In this document: positions 42,133-53,200 of the stretch, one piece after another
Position numbering within the stretch: position 1 is the first letter of the stretch
How the letters are laid out: each line of letters begins with the position of its first letter
IMG/VR virus record: IMGVR_UViG_3300043446_000566
Location: 1-64,000 of that record
Direction: 5' to 3' (one strand)
Length of the DNA: 64,000 bases
Source of the DNA: a virus
Notes under the pieces: model-generated
Databases searched by the model: none
Told to the model about the DNA's origin: nothing
Seen by the model: only the letters and a program-made list of their open reading frames with translations
Position numbers and translations under genes: made by a program

Positions 42133-42464
42133 TTAGTGATTTGCGGATACACTGTGATAATGCCTTCGATCACTCTTGAAGTAACATTTGCTGCGTCTTT
42201 CATCTTGACATCGTAGAGATATCTGCCAGCTTTGATGTTAGCTGTAGTCGCCGAATTCATCGACAGAGCAACATTGCCGTTGGCTACGTTGTCGATTGTC
42301 ACAGCTAGATTCGCAGTGACGTTGGCTGAATAGTAAGACTTACGAATAGATGAAGAGAATGTGTAGTTGGCGACGTTGATTACACTTCCATCGTTGTTTG
42401 TCAAATCGATATTGACCGAGAAGTCTGTGCCTTGATCGCAATAAAGTTCAACAAAACTAGCCAT
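42129..42464 (-). CDS. Virion protein with phage beta-sandwich fold (fibre-adjacent)
   Basis: A 111-residue protein: [20 protein letters not shown], then [20 protein letters not shown] and [13 protein letters not shown], ending [15 protein letters not shown]. This layout (quasi-repeated strands, GRYLYD, EGIxTVxP) matches a small structural family found beside fibre or baseplate genes in T4-like cyanophages and myophages. Its start follows a GCTAAATA octamer by 30 bases. The stop overlaps the giant fibre start as ATGA, so it may be a stoichiometric adaptor or attachment partner for the fibre. Confidence 0.7.
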   Translation of the reverse strand: MASFVELYCDQGTDFSVNIDLTNNDGSVINVANYTFSSSIRKSYYSANVTANLAVTIDNVANGNVALSMNSATTANIKAGRYLYDVKMKDAANVTSRVIEGIITVYPQITK

Positions 42465-42493
42465 TTTTGTACCCTAGAGAGGTTATATTTGAT

Positions 42494-42501
42494 TATTTAG
42501 C
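42494..42501 (-). promoter_or_regulatory. Late promoter variant GCTAAATA
   Basis: Minus-strand GCTAAATA covering the stop of the second sulfotransferase-like gene and 30 bases upstream of the fibre operon start at 42464; likely promoter for the giant fibre. Confidence 0.6.
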
Positions 42502-43150
42502 TAAAGGTAATTCCCTTGCTATTGAAAAAATCATAATCTTCACGGTAGAATTCTTTGATTTTTAGCACATCAGCTTCAGATAGGTCTGTCCTTTTATGCA
42601 ACTTGATTCCTAAATTTTCCCTAGGTATTTTAGATGGCTCTAGATCAAATAGCCTGCAAATTTTTCTAGCCTCGTTGTCGAAATTCCTAAAGTCTAGAAA
42701 TACCGTGTTTGGATTTTGAAACCATTCTTTTTGACTTTGAAAAATGGTGCTTCTATTTTGTCCTAAAGTATCTAAAAACTGTATCGGAGTTATTGAGTCG
42801 ATCTTATTCTTTTGAGTTTCTGTTAGATCCTCATACGTCGCGACAGAAGCGCATGAAAATTCTTCACCATAGAAATGACCTAGCAAATACTTTACAACAG
42901 CAGAAGGATCTCTTCTCTTATGAATCTCACCTCTTGTAGAAGCTAAGACATGGTTGAATGCAGAAACGTATCTTTCAACTGGATCTCTGTAAAAACAATA
43001 AAAAGTATAATCATTTGGCTCTGAAATACTCTTTTCATGTGTGTGAGAATTCAGATCAGCATCTAGATTCTTTAGCAAATTATGTAAAGAAGCGGAGCCA
43101 GTTTTTGGATTATACAGTAGCGCTATTCTCTTTTCTTTATGGAGTAGCAT
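42497..43150 (-). CDS. Second sulfotransferase-like enzyme
   Basis: A 217-residue protein with the 5'-phosphosulfate loop NPKTGSAS at 14-21 and the 3'-phosphate motif FYRDPVERYVSAF at 53-65, the same two PAPS-binding signatures as the enzyme at 34587-35261 but with little other similarity. The C-terminal half is Lys/Arg/Asp-rich and probably forms the acceptor side. The start ATG 43150 overlaps the upstream gene by 14 bases. It is somewhat more A/T-rich than neighbouring fibre genes, suggesting separate acquisition. It lies directly upstream of the giant fibre operon, which hints that the fibre or its receptor is the target, though this is unproven. Confidence 0.75.
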   Translation of the reverse strand: MLLHKEKRIALLYNPKTGSASLHNLLKNLDADLNSHTHEKSISEPNDYTFYCFYRDPVERYVSAFNHVLASTRGEIHKRRDPSAVVKYLLGHFYGEEFSCASVATYEDLTETQKNKIDSITPIQFLDTLGQNRSTIFQSQKEWFQNPNTVFLDFRNFDNEARKICRLFDLEPSKIPRENLGIKLHKRTDLSEADVLKIKEFYREDYDFFNSKGITFS

Positions 43151-43469
43151 TCAGTTTAGCCACATTCTCATTTTGAATTGCGATAATATCAACTTTTGAG
43201 TCGACCCATTGACGAAAATATTTGTTAGATCCAATACCTTGCTCTGAGATTTTCGCATGAGAAATAAAATTTGTCTGAGTAGGTGGATCTAGAACCAATG
43301 TTCCGCTATGATAAACATGAACATGATAGTCACTACCTGGCACCATTCTGCTAGTGTCAGTCGATATAACGTAATAGTTTATGGCTGTATACACATGATC
43401 CTGAATAGCTTCGTTGTATTCAGAACCGACGCTGGGTATATGAAAAATGTGTGTTATGTTATTTGCCAT
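43137..43469 (-). CDS. Fibre-region protein of unknown function
   Basis: A 110-residue protein beginning MANNITHIFHIPSVGSEYNE, with strand-rich DYHVHVYHSGTLVLDPPTQT in the middle and an acidic/Asn C-terminus. There are no known motifs, signal or membrane segment. It lies between the fibre-like gene 43476-44195 and the sulfotransferase, with a 14-base overlap to the latter. I do not recognise the family; a minor virion or assembly protein is likely from position. Confidence 0.55.
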   Translation of the reverse strand: MANNITHIFHIPSVGSEYNEAIQDHVYTAINYYVISTDTSRMVPGSDYHVHVYHSGTLVLDPPTQTNFISHAKISEQGIGSNKYFRQWVDSKVDIIAIQNENVAKLNATP

Positions 43470-43475
43470 TGTATT

Positions 43476-44195
43476 TTACAGAGTGAGCGATACGTTGAAA
43501 TTGCCAGTCCATCCGTTGAACGCCTTCCATGGCGTGTACACTCCGCTACCTAGTGGAAATTCATAGACAGTATAATTACCACCAGAGTTATAACTATTAC
43601 TTGTCGATGAAGCGCGGGTTCTTGTTACACCAAAAACAGTAACCGAAGTCCACCAGTTACCCAATGTCGATGTCGTCACATCGCCAGAAAAAGCTATAGA
43701 AGTGTTTAGTAATGTTGTAACAGAACTTGGCGCAGTGTCTACTTTCCATAAGTCATAGACTGCAATTATGCTGGTGCTTCCACTTCCACTTTTACTTGTT
43801 CCAACAGTAGAGTAAGATCCTATAGTTCCAAATCCAGAGGAAATACCTTGTCCGCTAAACTGTGAACTTGCGAAAGATGTTGTACTTACGCCAAATGCTG
43901 TGTAATAATAACTATGATAGACTGGACCGCCAAAATTAGAAGTCGTAGAACTGTATGTTCCGGAAGTTCCTTGGCCACCAGTCCATGTTGTTCCAGCAGA
44001 ACTATCAAAATTAGAAGATCCACCGATATATTGGCGAATCGTCAATGCTGAAGGATTTGTCGAGATCGATAGATTATTAGAATGCGACGCAACATAACCA
44101 CCACCTCTAACATATGATCTCAGATTCGATGGAGGTGTGCCTCCACCGTATTCTGTTTTGATATCACTCAGCGTAGGAGTAGAACCGATAGTCAT
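43476..44195 (-). CDS. Ser/Gly/Thr-rich fibre-tip-like protein
   Basis: A 239-residue protein. The N-terminus [20 protein letters not shown], followed by PPSNLRSYVRGGGYV, resembles the short module that starts many phage tail-tip proteins. The remainder is a Ser/Gly/Thr/Tyr-rich beta structure (SSTTSNFGGPVYHSYYYTAF) ending in VYTPWKAFNGWTGNFNVSL. Its ATG 44195 forms TAATG with the stop of the 966-residue fibre, so the two are co-translated. It may be the receptor-binding tip or a cap of that fibre. Function is inferred from composition and gene order. Confidence 0.6.
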   Translation of the reverse strand: MTIGSTPTLSDIKTEYGGGTPPSNLRSYVRGGGYVASHSNNLSISTNPSALTIRQYIGGSSNFDSSAGTTWTGGQGTSGTYSSTTSNFGGPVYHSYYYTAFGVSTTSFASSQFSGQGISSGFGTIGSYSTVGTSKSGSGSTSIIAVYDLWKVDTAPSSVTTLLNTSIAFSGDVTTSTLGNWWTSVTVFGVTRTRASSTSNSYNSGGNYTVYEFPLGSGVYTPWKAFNGWTGNFNVSLTL

Positions 44196-47095
44196 TATCT
44201 ATTTTCCAGTTCTTTCACTCTCTTGTCTAGTTCCTTGATAGCTTCAATTAGAACTGGAACAAGTTTATCATAAGAAACTGACAAGTGACCGTCAACCATC
44301 TCTGAAACTGCTGAAGGTAATAGCTGTTGAATTTCTTGAGCGATGACGCCATATTGTAGTCTCTGATCTTTTTCTGGATCAATCCAGCGGAACGAAACAC
44401 CATTGATCGAGTTTACCTTATCAACAGGAGTTTCAATATTTCCGTATACATGCTTTAGTTCAGCGTCTGATGCGGTCGAGAAATCATAGGCATAAACAGT
44501 CGTCGATGACCAGTAAATGCTACTGCAAGCAGCTGCTGTTTGTGAAGAACCAATTCCAGCAACACCTACAAGATAATTTGTTCCAGCTGAAGCAGAGGCA
44601 TTGATCGATGTAGAAGGACCAGCAGCGCCTTGCACACCCTGAGCGCCTGTCGCGCCAGTAGCACCTTGAACGCCTTGAGCACCAGTAGCACCAGCCGCGC
44701 CTTGCACACCTTGAAATCCTTGCGCGCCTGTGCCGCCATTAGTACCAGCAGCACCTTGAACACCTTGGAATCCCTGTGCACCTGTACTGCCGTTGCTACC
44801 AGCTGCACCTTGTACGCCTTGGAATCCTTGAGCACCAGTCGCTCCTGCGGCACCAGCAGAGCCTTGAGCACCCGTTGCGCCAGCAGTGCCTTGAGAACCA
44901 GTCGCACCTTGAGCGCCATTGCTACCAGCAGCGCCTTGAGCACCAGTAGCACCTGTTGCACCAGTCGCGCCTTGTACACCCTGAGCGCCTGTCGCGCCTT
45001 GAACACCTTGTGCGCCAGTAGAACCAGTTGAGCCTGTAGCACCCTGTACGCCTTGGAATCCTTGTGCACCTTGCACACCTTGAAATCCTTGGAATCCTTG
45101 AGCGCCTTGTCTACCTTGTGCACCCTGCACACCTTGTGGACCTAATGCGCCAGGGTTTGAAGTATTCGCTGAGAATGCGAGTCTTGTATTTGAACCAGAT
45201 GTTGAAACTGCTACGTTGATCGAATCAGTATTTGCAACTTCTAGATTCTGCTTATTTGTCACACTGCTTGTATTTGCGTGATACACAGAAACAGTATTTG
45301 CGGCAGTATTCGCAGCACCATAAGCCGCTACAGCGGTATCATATGCTGTCTTTACTGTGCTTCCAGCCGCTGCATCAGTAGTGCTTGTGCTTGTGACTGT
45401 TGTGATAAGATTCTGAGTAGTAAGCAGTGTATAATACGCAAGATTCGCATTACCAGTTGCGCGCCAGACACCAGCAGTTGATGAGAAGAAGATCTCAGAG
45501 TTGCCGTTGGTTCCTGCACGGCGGCTACGGAATGTAGCATCGCCATCACTTACAGCTGAAGCACGAAGAACAAAGGTATTTGAATCTAGTGTAGTAGATC
45601 CTGTAACAACCTGTGTGCCTGTGATTGTCACGTTATTGAATACAGCATTACCTTGGCTGAGGCTATATGTGCCTGCTGTATCAAGGATTATGTTTGTTGC
45701 AGTAGTTCTGCCGTTTAGATTTGCTGTGCCAGTCACAGTCAGATTCTGTGACATGGTTGTATTCTTGCTCACAGCAAGATTAGAAGACAGCGTTGTGTCT
45801 CCAGTCACGCCCAACGTAGTTCCTACAGTCGCAGCACCAGTGATTGTAGCTGAAGCGAGTGTAGCAGCGCCAGAACTGAGTGTTCCTGTTACTGTAGCAT
45901 TCTGCGATACTGTGACGTTCTTGCTCACAGCTAGGTTTGATGATACAGTGGTATTACCAGTTACTGTAAGATTTGCTGATAGCGTTGTGTCGCCAGTCAC
46001 GCCTAGTGTAGTGCCAACAGTTGCAGCACCAGTAATAGTTGCTGAGGCAAGTGTAGCAGCACCAGAATTCAATGTTCCAGTGATTGTAGCATTCTGACTA
46101 ATTGTTGCGTTCTTACTTACAGCTAGATTAGAAGACAGCGTTGTATTAGCTGCTACAGTTAGATTAGCAGATAATGTGGCATTGCCAGTCACGCCTAATG
46201 TGGTACCGACAGTTGCAGCGCCAGTAATAGTAGCTGAGGCAAGTGTAGCAGCACCTGAACTTAGTGTGCCAGTAATCGTTGCGTTTTGGCCAATCGTTGT
46301 ATTTTTGCTTACAGTCAGATTAGAAGATAATGTTGTATTACCTGTGACAGCAAGATTAGATGATAAAGTCGTATCACCAGTCACACCCAGAGTCGTGCCA
46401 ACAGTTGCAGCACCAGTAATAGTAGCTGAGGCAAGCGTAGCAGCACCAGAACTGAGTGTTCCAGTGATCGTCGCATTTTGGCCGACTGTGAGATTGCTTG
46501 TGATAGCGACATTTGAATTCAATGCTGTATTGCCAGTAACAGTAAGCAGACCAGAAAGCGTTGTGTTTTGCGAAACAGCTACGTTAGAGTTTAGTGCTGT
46601 ATTGCCAGTAACCTTTACATCGCCAGTGACGTTTGCTGTTCCTGTGATTGTAGTGTTCTGTGAGATAGTGACGTTCTTTGAAACAGCGACGTTTGAGTAT
46701 AGAAACGTATTACCAGTCACTTCAGCAGTCGATACGACATTCAATGTGCCAGTGACATTGGCATTCTGTGAGATGACTGTGTTCTTAGAAACAGCTAGAT
46801 TTGATGAAAGCGTTGTATTGCCGCCGACTGTAGCTGTGTTACCAACAGAGAGAATAGAAGTTGTTGTCGTGCCACCAATCAGAGCGTCAGAAGCTGCGCC
46901 GATCAGAGTCAGAAGAGTTCCGCTTGTTGATCGCGAAAGAGTGATCGCGCCGTTAGAGATAATGAAGTCGCTATTATCTTTTACGAATGGATGATTTCGT
47001 AGAATGTTTCTGTCAGCAATCAGAGAATTTGTAGCTACGCGCCAATCGTCAAACGTATTAGCGATTTGAATTAGTCCAATATTTACGTTAGCCAT
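44195..47095 (-). CDS. Second tail fibre: tandem beta repeats, collagen-like stretch, S74 chaperone
   Basis: 966 residues. The first 55 residues ([20 protein letters not shown], then [10 protein letters not shown]) form an attachment domain seen in T4-like fibres. Next comes a long tandem array in which units such as [20 protein letters not shown] and [20 protein letters not shown] recur, indicating a beta-helix or beta-roll shaft. A collagen-like Gly-x-y block of about 180 residues follows (around 45150-44610). The C-terminus ([28 protein letters not shown], then [18 protein letters not shown]) is a peptidase S74 chaperone. It has the same overall plan as the giant fibre, but without the C1q-like domain. 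Confidence 0.88.
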   Translation of the reverse strand: MANVNIGLIQIANTFDDWRVATNSLIADRNILRNHPFVKDNSDFIISNGAITLSRSTSGTLLTLIGAASDALIGGTTTTSILSVGNTATVGGNTTLSSNLAVSKNTVISQNANVTGTLNVVSTAEVTGNTFLYSNVAVSKNVTISQNTTITGTANVTGDVKVTGNTALNSNVAVSQNTTLSGLLTVTGNTALNSNVAITSNLTVGQNATITGTLSSGAATLASATITGAATVGTTLGVTGDTTLSSNLAVTGNTTLSSNLTVSKNTTIGQNATITGTLSSGAATLASATITGAATVGTTLGVTGNATLSANLTVAANTTLSSNLAVSKNATISQNATITGTLNSGAATLASATITGAATVGTTLGVTGDTTLSANLTVTGNTTVSSNLAVSKNVTVSQNATVTGTLSSGAATLASATITGAATVGTTLGVTGDTTLSSNLAVSKNTTMSQNLTVTGTANLNGRTTATNIILDTAGTYSLSQGNAVFNNVTITGTQVVTGSTTLDSNTFVLRASAVSDGDATFRSRRAGTNGNSEIFFSSTAGVWRATGNANLAYYTLLTTQNLITTVTSTSTTDAAAGSTVKTAYDTAVAAYGAANTAANTVSVYHANTSSVTNKQNLEVANTDSINVAVSTSGSNTRLAFSANTSNPGALGPQGVQGAQGRQGAQGFQGFQGVQGAQGFQGVQGATGSTGSTGAQGVQGATGAQGVQGATGATGATGAQGAAGSNGAQGATGSQGTAGATGAQGSAGAAGATGAQGFQGVQGAAGSNGSTGAQGFQGVQGAAGTNGGTGAQGFQGVQGAAGATGAQGVQGATGATGAQGVQGAAGPSTSINASASAGTNYLVGVAGIGSSQTAAACSSIYWSSTTVYAYDFSTASDAELKHVYGNIETPVDKVNSINGVSFRWIDPEKDQRLQYGVIAQEIQQLLPSAVSEMVDGHLSVSYDKLVPVLIEAIKELDKRVKELENR
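45780..46700 (-). repeat. Direct repeats encoding the fibre shaft
   Basis: Repeated blocks of about 50-60 codons ([20 protein letters not shown] and its neighbours) occur four times with high DNA similarity. They encode the beta-repeat shaft of the 966-residue fibre and are probable sites of recombination or repeat-number change. Confidence 0.75.
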
Positions 47096-47096
47096 T

Positions 47097-47303
47097 TTAT
47101 CCTCTGTTCAAAATCTGCTGTAGCATATTTTTGATTTCTAAGACGTCCGATTTTATCTTATTTATTTCGGCATCTCTTAGTTGATTTTCTCTATGCTTTT
47201 GAAGTTCGTTTTGATACTTGCTTACTTCAGTTACATCCGTACACAAAACCGCCATGTTAGTAGCGTCTCTAGCGTATTTTGTGCCCTCAATCTTGTACTT
47301 CAT
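47097..47303 (-). CDS. Small coiled-coil virion-region protein
   Basis: A 68-residue protein beginning [20 protein letters not shown] and ending in a coiled-coil-like helix [19 protein letters not shown]. The ATG overlaps the stop of 47303-50209 by one base (TGATG). It sits between a giant baseplate protein and the second fibre. I recall similar small proteins here in T4-like relatives but no function. A trimerising or connector role is possible from the helix. Confidence 0.55.
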   Translation of the reverse strand: MKYKIEGTKYARDATNMAVLCTDVTEVSKYQNELQKHRENQLRDAEINKIKSDVLEIKNMLQQILNRG

Positions 47304-50209
47304 CAGCCACCTGGTACTGCGATAACCTTCAGCGATTCTACCATCGGAGTCACTGTAGGATCAGATGCTGTCAGACGAATCTTGACTGCGAACTGCTTGA
47401 AAGTCTTACCGAGTGGCATAGAACGAACACCGTCGAAATACTCAATCGTTCCGCTTGTTAGCGAGAAGCGATACTCTAGCGGCACGCGCTTTGTCTGATC
47501 TGGCGAAATATTGTCTCTTGACTTGGTCATTTTCTGCCATTTCTTCGAGACAAACGGATCATTATCAAGCGCTGAAAGCACCTTGAAGTATACTGCAATG
47601 TCTGTTCCTGCTGGCTTGATAGCTGTCATGCGAACGACTAGATCGCCTGCGTCAAAGCCATCTTCAAGCGTCACGATCTTTGTCTGATACTTAGCAAGGA
47701 TATTACCGCCAGATGCGTCAGTCTCACCGTTGATTACAGCTGTCGCGTTTGTAGCAACACCAGGCTCAGCGATAGTGATTGTTGGCGTAGTCAGATAACC
47801 AGATCCTGGATTGATGATGTTGATTCCAAGAATTGTATTTGAAGTGCCGTTGATCTGAAGCAGAGCAGGCGTCACGTTTGCTGTAGCTTGAATCGAATCA
47901 GCAACGTCAGGTGCGCTGATAGAAACAACAATGTTGCTAGCATTAGCATGTGTGCCTTGCGTAGTGACAGAGATCAGATTATTCGCAATACCTGCGTTGT
48001 TGATGATATTCTGTAGCGCAAAGAAGCCAAATCTTTCCTTGTTCACAACAGGCGAAACTGATTCGTCAGATGTCGTCATCGTGACGCGAACATTCACGCT
48101 TTCTGTATTGCCAGAAGCAATCAGTCTTCTTCTGTTTGAAGAAGCAGAAGAAATGTCAGTGTCTTTGCCGAAGTTGTAAAGATCATTATTATTGACAGTC
48201 ACATAACCAGCTTGAGATCCGTCAGTCTTATAAGTCATCACTTCATATGTGATTGAAGTTGGCGAGAATCTCTGTTCTGTTGCTGCAATCTTCATTAGAT
48301 CCATAACAACATTTGGCTTCTTTGTGTCGTTTACTGACAGATTGAAGTATGCTGTATTTGAACTTTCGAATGATGCGCGATTGACCTGGAACATCAAGTC
48401 TCTGTTGAGAATCGGGTTCCAGTTAGAAGCATTCTGCGATGTGAAGAAGCTACCGATATATGGCTGTTCTGAAATGCGACGAGTATTGCCTGTGTCGTCA
48501 GTATATTCACCGCCGATTGTAGCTGTCCACACTTCATAGTCTGACGATTCAGTGATTAGCTTGATCGCATATTCTGTAGAAGACTGAAGATATACAGGAT
48601 CAGCAAACGTGAACTTTGTCAGTGTAGCTGAGTTAGCTACGCTAGGAATAGCTGAGACCTTGATATAAGCAGGCTCTAGAGTTCTTGTAGCAATGATATC
48701 GTTACTTGGCAGACCATTATCAATAGGCGAAATCGCTACAGTAAATGGCAGAAGTTCATCTGCTGCTGTTGGCTTTGCCTTGAAGAATAGATCAATTGAA
48801 GAGATATAGACGCCATAGGCATTCTTGATTTCTCCGTTAGTAATCGAATTACCCTTTGGAGTGAAGAATGTCTGCGCCATGTACTTGCGATCATTGATTC
48901 TCTGAGTTGCTTCAGTGATCTTTGAGACAGCTTGTAATGTGTTTGGTGTCTGTTCACGAAGCACGAAGTTACGAGCATTTTCAGTGCTGTTTACTTTGCC
49001 TAGTGCTGTATACTTTGCGATAGCGCGCATTTTGTATGCGTTGTCATTATACGTCGCAGTATCAGTAACCGTGAATACTCTTTCACCAACTAGCCATCTT
49101 AGCGAGTTCTCTGACGGAAGATGGAAGATACCGTATAGCGCGCCGACATCATCAACAGTATGCTTGCCGATAGAGTAGATGCTATTTGACGTTGGAGCAG
49201 CTGGCATCGCAGCGTCTAGAATCGCTTCGGTCCAGCCCATTGATGTGTTCGAGACTACAGAAACAACATTCGCAGTGAAGCCCATGTTGGTTCCACCGAC
49301 AATCGTGATCGTATTGCCAACAAGCGTCGAAACGCCATCACGAGTCGTGTTATTTGTCGATAGGACAATTGAACGTAGATTGACTGTATTAGCGCCAGAA
49401 ACAACAGACGAAAGCGCGACATATGAGTTCTGCGAACTGTTCTGAGCGCTCACCGTAAGAGTAGCAGCACCAGTCAGCGTTTCACCTGCCTGAAAGCGAT
49501 TATTAGCATAGATGTTTTGAACTGTTCTGCTGTTATTGACAAACTTTGTCAGATTCCAGATATTTGAAGAGCCAGAATAAGTGACATCAGTGTTCGCTCT
49601 GCCGAGAATAGGATCCACTACTAGCACACCCTTTGTCGTGTCCAGCACTTCCCACTTCTTGACTTTACCCAAGAATGTATAGGCAGGATTTTCTACGCCT
49701 GTGTAAACAGAGAAATTCAGATACGCATTATTCGCAGTCTGATAAACTAGATCGTCAACAGCATAGTCAGAAGATACAATATCAGTTCCTGTACTCTTTG
49801 AGATGTTCAGAGAAAGAAAGTTATCGTTGACATAAATGAGATTATTATTAGCAGTAATCGAAGTGCCAAGGACTTCAGCATATGCCTTAGATGTTGAACC
49901 GTAAAGTGAGTCATTGATTCGAATGTTTGAGAAAGCAGTGTTTGACGTTACGTTGATTACAGATCCTCTTTGCGTAAAGTCATTGACCTTGATGCTGTCA
50001 AAGAATAAATTTGCAGTAGCATCTGGCTTTAGATTTCTCGCATCGATATTGATATCATTTTCACGAATAAATGGTGTCACACCGATAGGGTTGCTGTCAT
50101 ATACTGGATCAGTGATTCTCTGATTTGTGTTGACTGATGCAGCAGCCGCAGCAGCAGCCGCTGCTGCTCTCTGGTTCAATGCCATAACACCGTAAATTGC
50201 TTGTCCCAT
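47303..50209 (-). CDS. Large baseplate/virion structural protein
   Basis: 968 residues. The N-terminus (MGQAIYGVMALNQRAAAAAA, then ITDPVYDSNPIGVTPFIREN and DINIDARNLKPD) has a poly-Ala helix followed by a beta-rich body. Repeated strands (PGSGYLTTPTITI) and Asn/Thr-rich segments are typical of cyanophage-type baseplate or tail proteins of this size. The C-terminus is VIAVPGG. It resembles T4 gp10/gp9-region proteins in position only. It follows the DUF4815-type protein 50223-54128 by 13 bases. No enzymatic motif is seen. Confidence 0.65.
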   Translation of the reverse strand: MGQAIYGVMALNQRAAAAAAAAAASVNTNQRITDPVYDSNPIGVTPFIRENDINIDARNLKPDATANLFFDSIKVNDFTQRGSVINVTSNTAFSNIRINDSLYGSTSKAYAEVLGTSITANNNLIYVNDNFLSLNISKSTGTDIVSSDYAVDDLVYQTANNAYLNFSVYTGVENPAYTFLGKVKKWEVLDTTKGVLVVDPILGRANTDVTYSGSSNIWNLTKFVNNSRTVQNIYANNRFQAGETLTGAATLTVSAQNSSQNSYVALSSVVSGANTVNLRSIVLSTNNTTRDGVSTLVGNTITIVGGTNMGFTANVVSVVSNTSMGWTEAILDAAMPAAPTSNSIYSIGKHTVDDVGALYGIFHLPSENSLRWLVGERVFTVTDTATYNDNAYKMRAIAKYTALGKVNSTENARNFVLREQTPNTLQAVSKITEATQRINDRKYMAQTFFTPKGNSITNGEIKNAYGVYISSIDLFFKAKPTAADELLPFTVAISPIDNGLPSNDIIATRTLEPAYIKVSAIPSVANSATLTKFTFADPVYLQSSTEYAIKLITESSDYEVWTATIGGEYTDDTGNTRRISEQPYIGSFFTSQNASNWNPILNRDLMFQVNRASFESSNTAYFNLSVNDTKKPNVVMDLMKIAATEQRFSPTSITYEVMTYKTDGSQAGYVTVNNNDLYNFGKDTDISSASSNRRRLIASGNTESVNVRVTMTTSDESVSPVVNKERFGFFALQNIINNAGIANNLISVTTQGTHANASNIVVSISAPDVADSIQATANVTPALLQINGTSNTILGINIINPGSGYLTTPTITIAEPGVATNATAVINGETDASGGNILAKYQTKIVTLEDGFDAGDLVVRMTAIKPAGTDIAVYFKVLSALDNDPFVSKKWQKMTKSRDNISPDQTKRVPLEYRFSLTSGTIEYFDGVRSMPLGKTFKQFAVKIRLTASDPTVTPMVESLKVIAVPGG

Positions 50210-50222
50210 TTATTTTTCCTAA

Positions 50223-53200
50223 TTACAGTAAGCTATTAGATATCACTGGAGAAAGAGAACTCTGATAATTCCAGCTTGTCGAATAATTTCTATCTAGCGT
50301 TAGTTTGATAGGCTCTATTCTTCCAAACACGCCTTGCATAGGCATTACACCTGCGCCGTTGATTCCTACTTGAATTGTGCTTGTTGGCTCATTTGAAGTT
50401 GGTGCAACAGAATATGCAGGCACTGATACTCTATATGTGATCGAAGATGCTGGCTGATAATATCCAGTGACTGAAAGCAGTGAAGATAGATCAGACGAAG
50501 AATATCCAGCAGCACCGATAGCAGTCAGATACGAAGCAGTTAGGGCTGCGTCATCATATCCCACTTCTTGGATGACCTCATAATTTTTACCGATAGAATC
50601 AGTGATCAATGGCTGGTGCTCTAGTGAGTAGAAGTAATCGCTTTCAGGTGTCAGCGTCAAGAACCCATCATATTTAGCGATCATAGCTGATTGAACGCGC
50701 TGAGTTCCGTCAGCTGTTGCTAGTTTCTGTGTCGCGATAGGAGTTTCAGTATATCCAAGAGTCACGAACTTGTCTCTGACGTTGTTATTATTTGCTGGCT
50801 TTAGAGTGAAAGGAGTGATATACTTGTAGCAGCCAAGTAGTCCAGACTCAATAGAAGCAGCAAAATCAGTTGTCTGATCAGCAATGCTTAGATCATTAAA
50901 CTCATCGACAATTGTACCGTAGATTGGCTTGTTGATAAGTGGCGTTGTTGGTGACTTAGGTGGATCACTGATAATCTGGCTCTCTGATTCTTTCAGAGCA
51001 ACATAATTTTCGATGTTGTTGATTCTTGTGTCGAGCGCAGAGATGTCCTTCATCGTGTAGCGACGATTATCAATGTAATTCAACTCGATTGAGCGCAGTG
51101 ACGCTGTATATGGAGGAATATACATCGTGTAAATCGGCATCGAATCATCGCCTACAAAAGGCTCTTGAGGCGATAGCGAAGGAACACCGTTTAGAACTTT
51201 GAATTCCTTGTCCTTCGTTACAACAACCTTGTCGATTCTAGGCAGATAATAGTCATAGTCTAGCTGCATTGGATCAGTTGGACGCTGAAGAATGCTGCCG
51301 CTGAAACTCATATTCTGCGTGACGATTTCAATCGTGCCGTTTGTGACCGCAGCGCTGAACGCCTTATTCACCGAGACTGATGTTAGGTTGCTTACACCGT
51401 TTACGACACGAATATCGTTACCGACACGAATCATCGTGCCTGTTGTGATAGGCGGCGTCAATACGTTTGAAGTCAATGCTGTGTTAGCTGTTACTGTATA
51501 ACCACCAGATGAGACATTTACTCTTGCGTTTGCATTAGCATACGCATATGGAGCAACAGATATGCCTGAAGCACGAATTGGGCGAAGATCAATACAGTCA
51601 CGAAGATTGTACACTTTACCCGAAGATGCCTTGAATAGAGGAATCTGCTCTGAGTTATACAGCGTCGTGCCGTATGAGAAGCCAGACAGATAACCAGTAC
51701 CCGAATGCGTGAAGTAGTCAAACAGAACAGCTGTCTGACCTCTTGGTGGTTGAGCACCTGGCTTTAGAGTGATCGAAGCGTGATTATAGAAGTTCTCAGT
51801 CTGACCGCTATCAAATGTATAGCGATCAGTGATGTCGACCATGTTTGTAGTATTTGGCGCATGGCTCAGATTAGCTGAGTCGTAAATCTTATTGATGCTG
51901 ATGACATCTGAGATAAACAGCGATTGCTTCTGACCAGGAATATTATTCACGACATTTGAAGTTGTGAACCATGCAATACCGTTAGAAGCATTCAGCTTGA
52001 CTTCTGAATAACCAGAAACTGCTGTAGCAGAAGAAAGAGTATCGCCTGCTGTCAGTGCTGAGTTAGAAGATACTAGCGTCTTTTGACGACGGAAAGATCC
52101 GTTTGCGTTAGCAACCTTAGTCGTCAAATAAACGTCGCCTGTGAACGATGTGCCCGAGCCACTATCTGTGTACAGCGAAATCTGAGTGTTGCTTGTTCTA
52201 TAGACGCTTCTTGGTGAAGCTGTCATGTCTAGAATCTTACCAACATTCGCGCCTGTTGTTGGAACAACGATAATATTTTCACGAACGTCAGCTGAAGATA
52301 CAGTCGCGCCGTCAGTACCGAAATCAAAAGTCTGACCAGTCACAGTGACTGTGGCAGCACCGTTCGTGGCAAACGAAACACCCTTGCTAACGTATCTGCG
52401 GTAGAGATCAACATTCACATCGCTATTATACTTGATATAATAGTTTGGAAGTTCAAAGAGCATCTTGTCATAATTAGCATCTTCGATTACTGTATTGCCT
52501 GTTCCATCCTTGCTAACGTCACTGACATTAGCTTGAAGATTAGCAGCAGCAAACGAAGATGTATTGGCAATGATGATCGACTTAGCAGCACCAAGCGGTA
52601 GCGTTAGATTGAAGCGATCACCGTTTGCTGGAATAGCTTTGAATGCTGTGTCAAGAACCGCGACCTTAGTTGTTGTGTTGTAATTGATGATCTTGCCTGA
52701 GTTGCCAACAGCGCCAGTAGTATCAAGCAGAGTGATCGTGCCACCAAGATATGCGTTCGCGTTTGACGAGAAATGCGCAGGGAAGTTGACGCTCAATGTA
52801 TTAGCAGAAGTGCCATTTGCTGTAGAAATGATAGGCGTAAAATTGATATCTGTCAGATACGAATAGTACAGCACTGAATCTGATGTTCTGTCAAAGTTCT
52901 TTAGTTTAGCTGTACCGATTCTTGTCGAATAGTAAGCGGCACTGCCTGAGCCAAATGTCACAGCGTTGTTTACTGTGCTGTGAATATCGACTTCATTCAA
53001 GCCTTCAGAGAATACAATACCGTTTGCGCTGCCCAGCACGTTTGCTAGCTGTAAGCGATTGCCGTAGTAAACTGAAAGATCATAGTCTTTGCTCGACTTT
53101 GTGTTTCTTGCGCGAGTCGATGGAATCTTGGTCGTTCCGATTGTCTCAAACTCAAAGCCCTTCACATAAGCCTTGCCTGGCTCTACGTTGATAATGAACG

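Noticed and set aside
46176-46994. Plus-strand open frame of 272 codons opposite the second fibre
   Set aside because: It is a reflection of the repetitive Thr/Asn/Val codons of the fibre; the repeats of the translation mirror those of the minus-strand gene.
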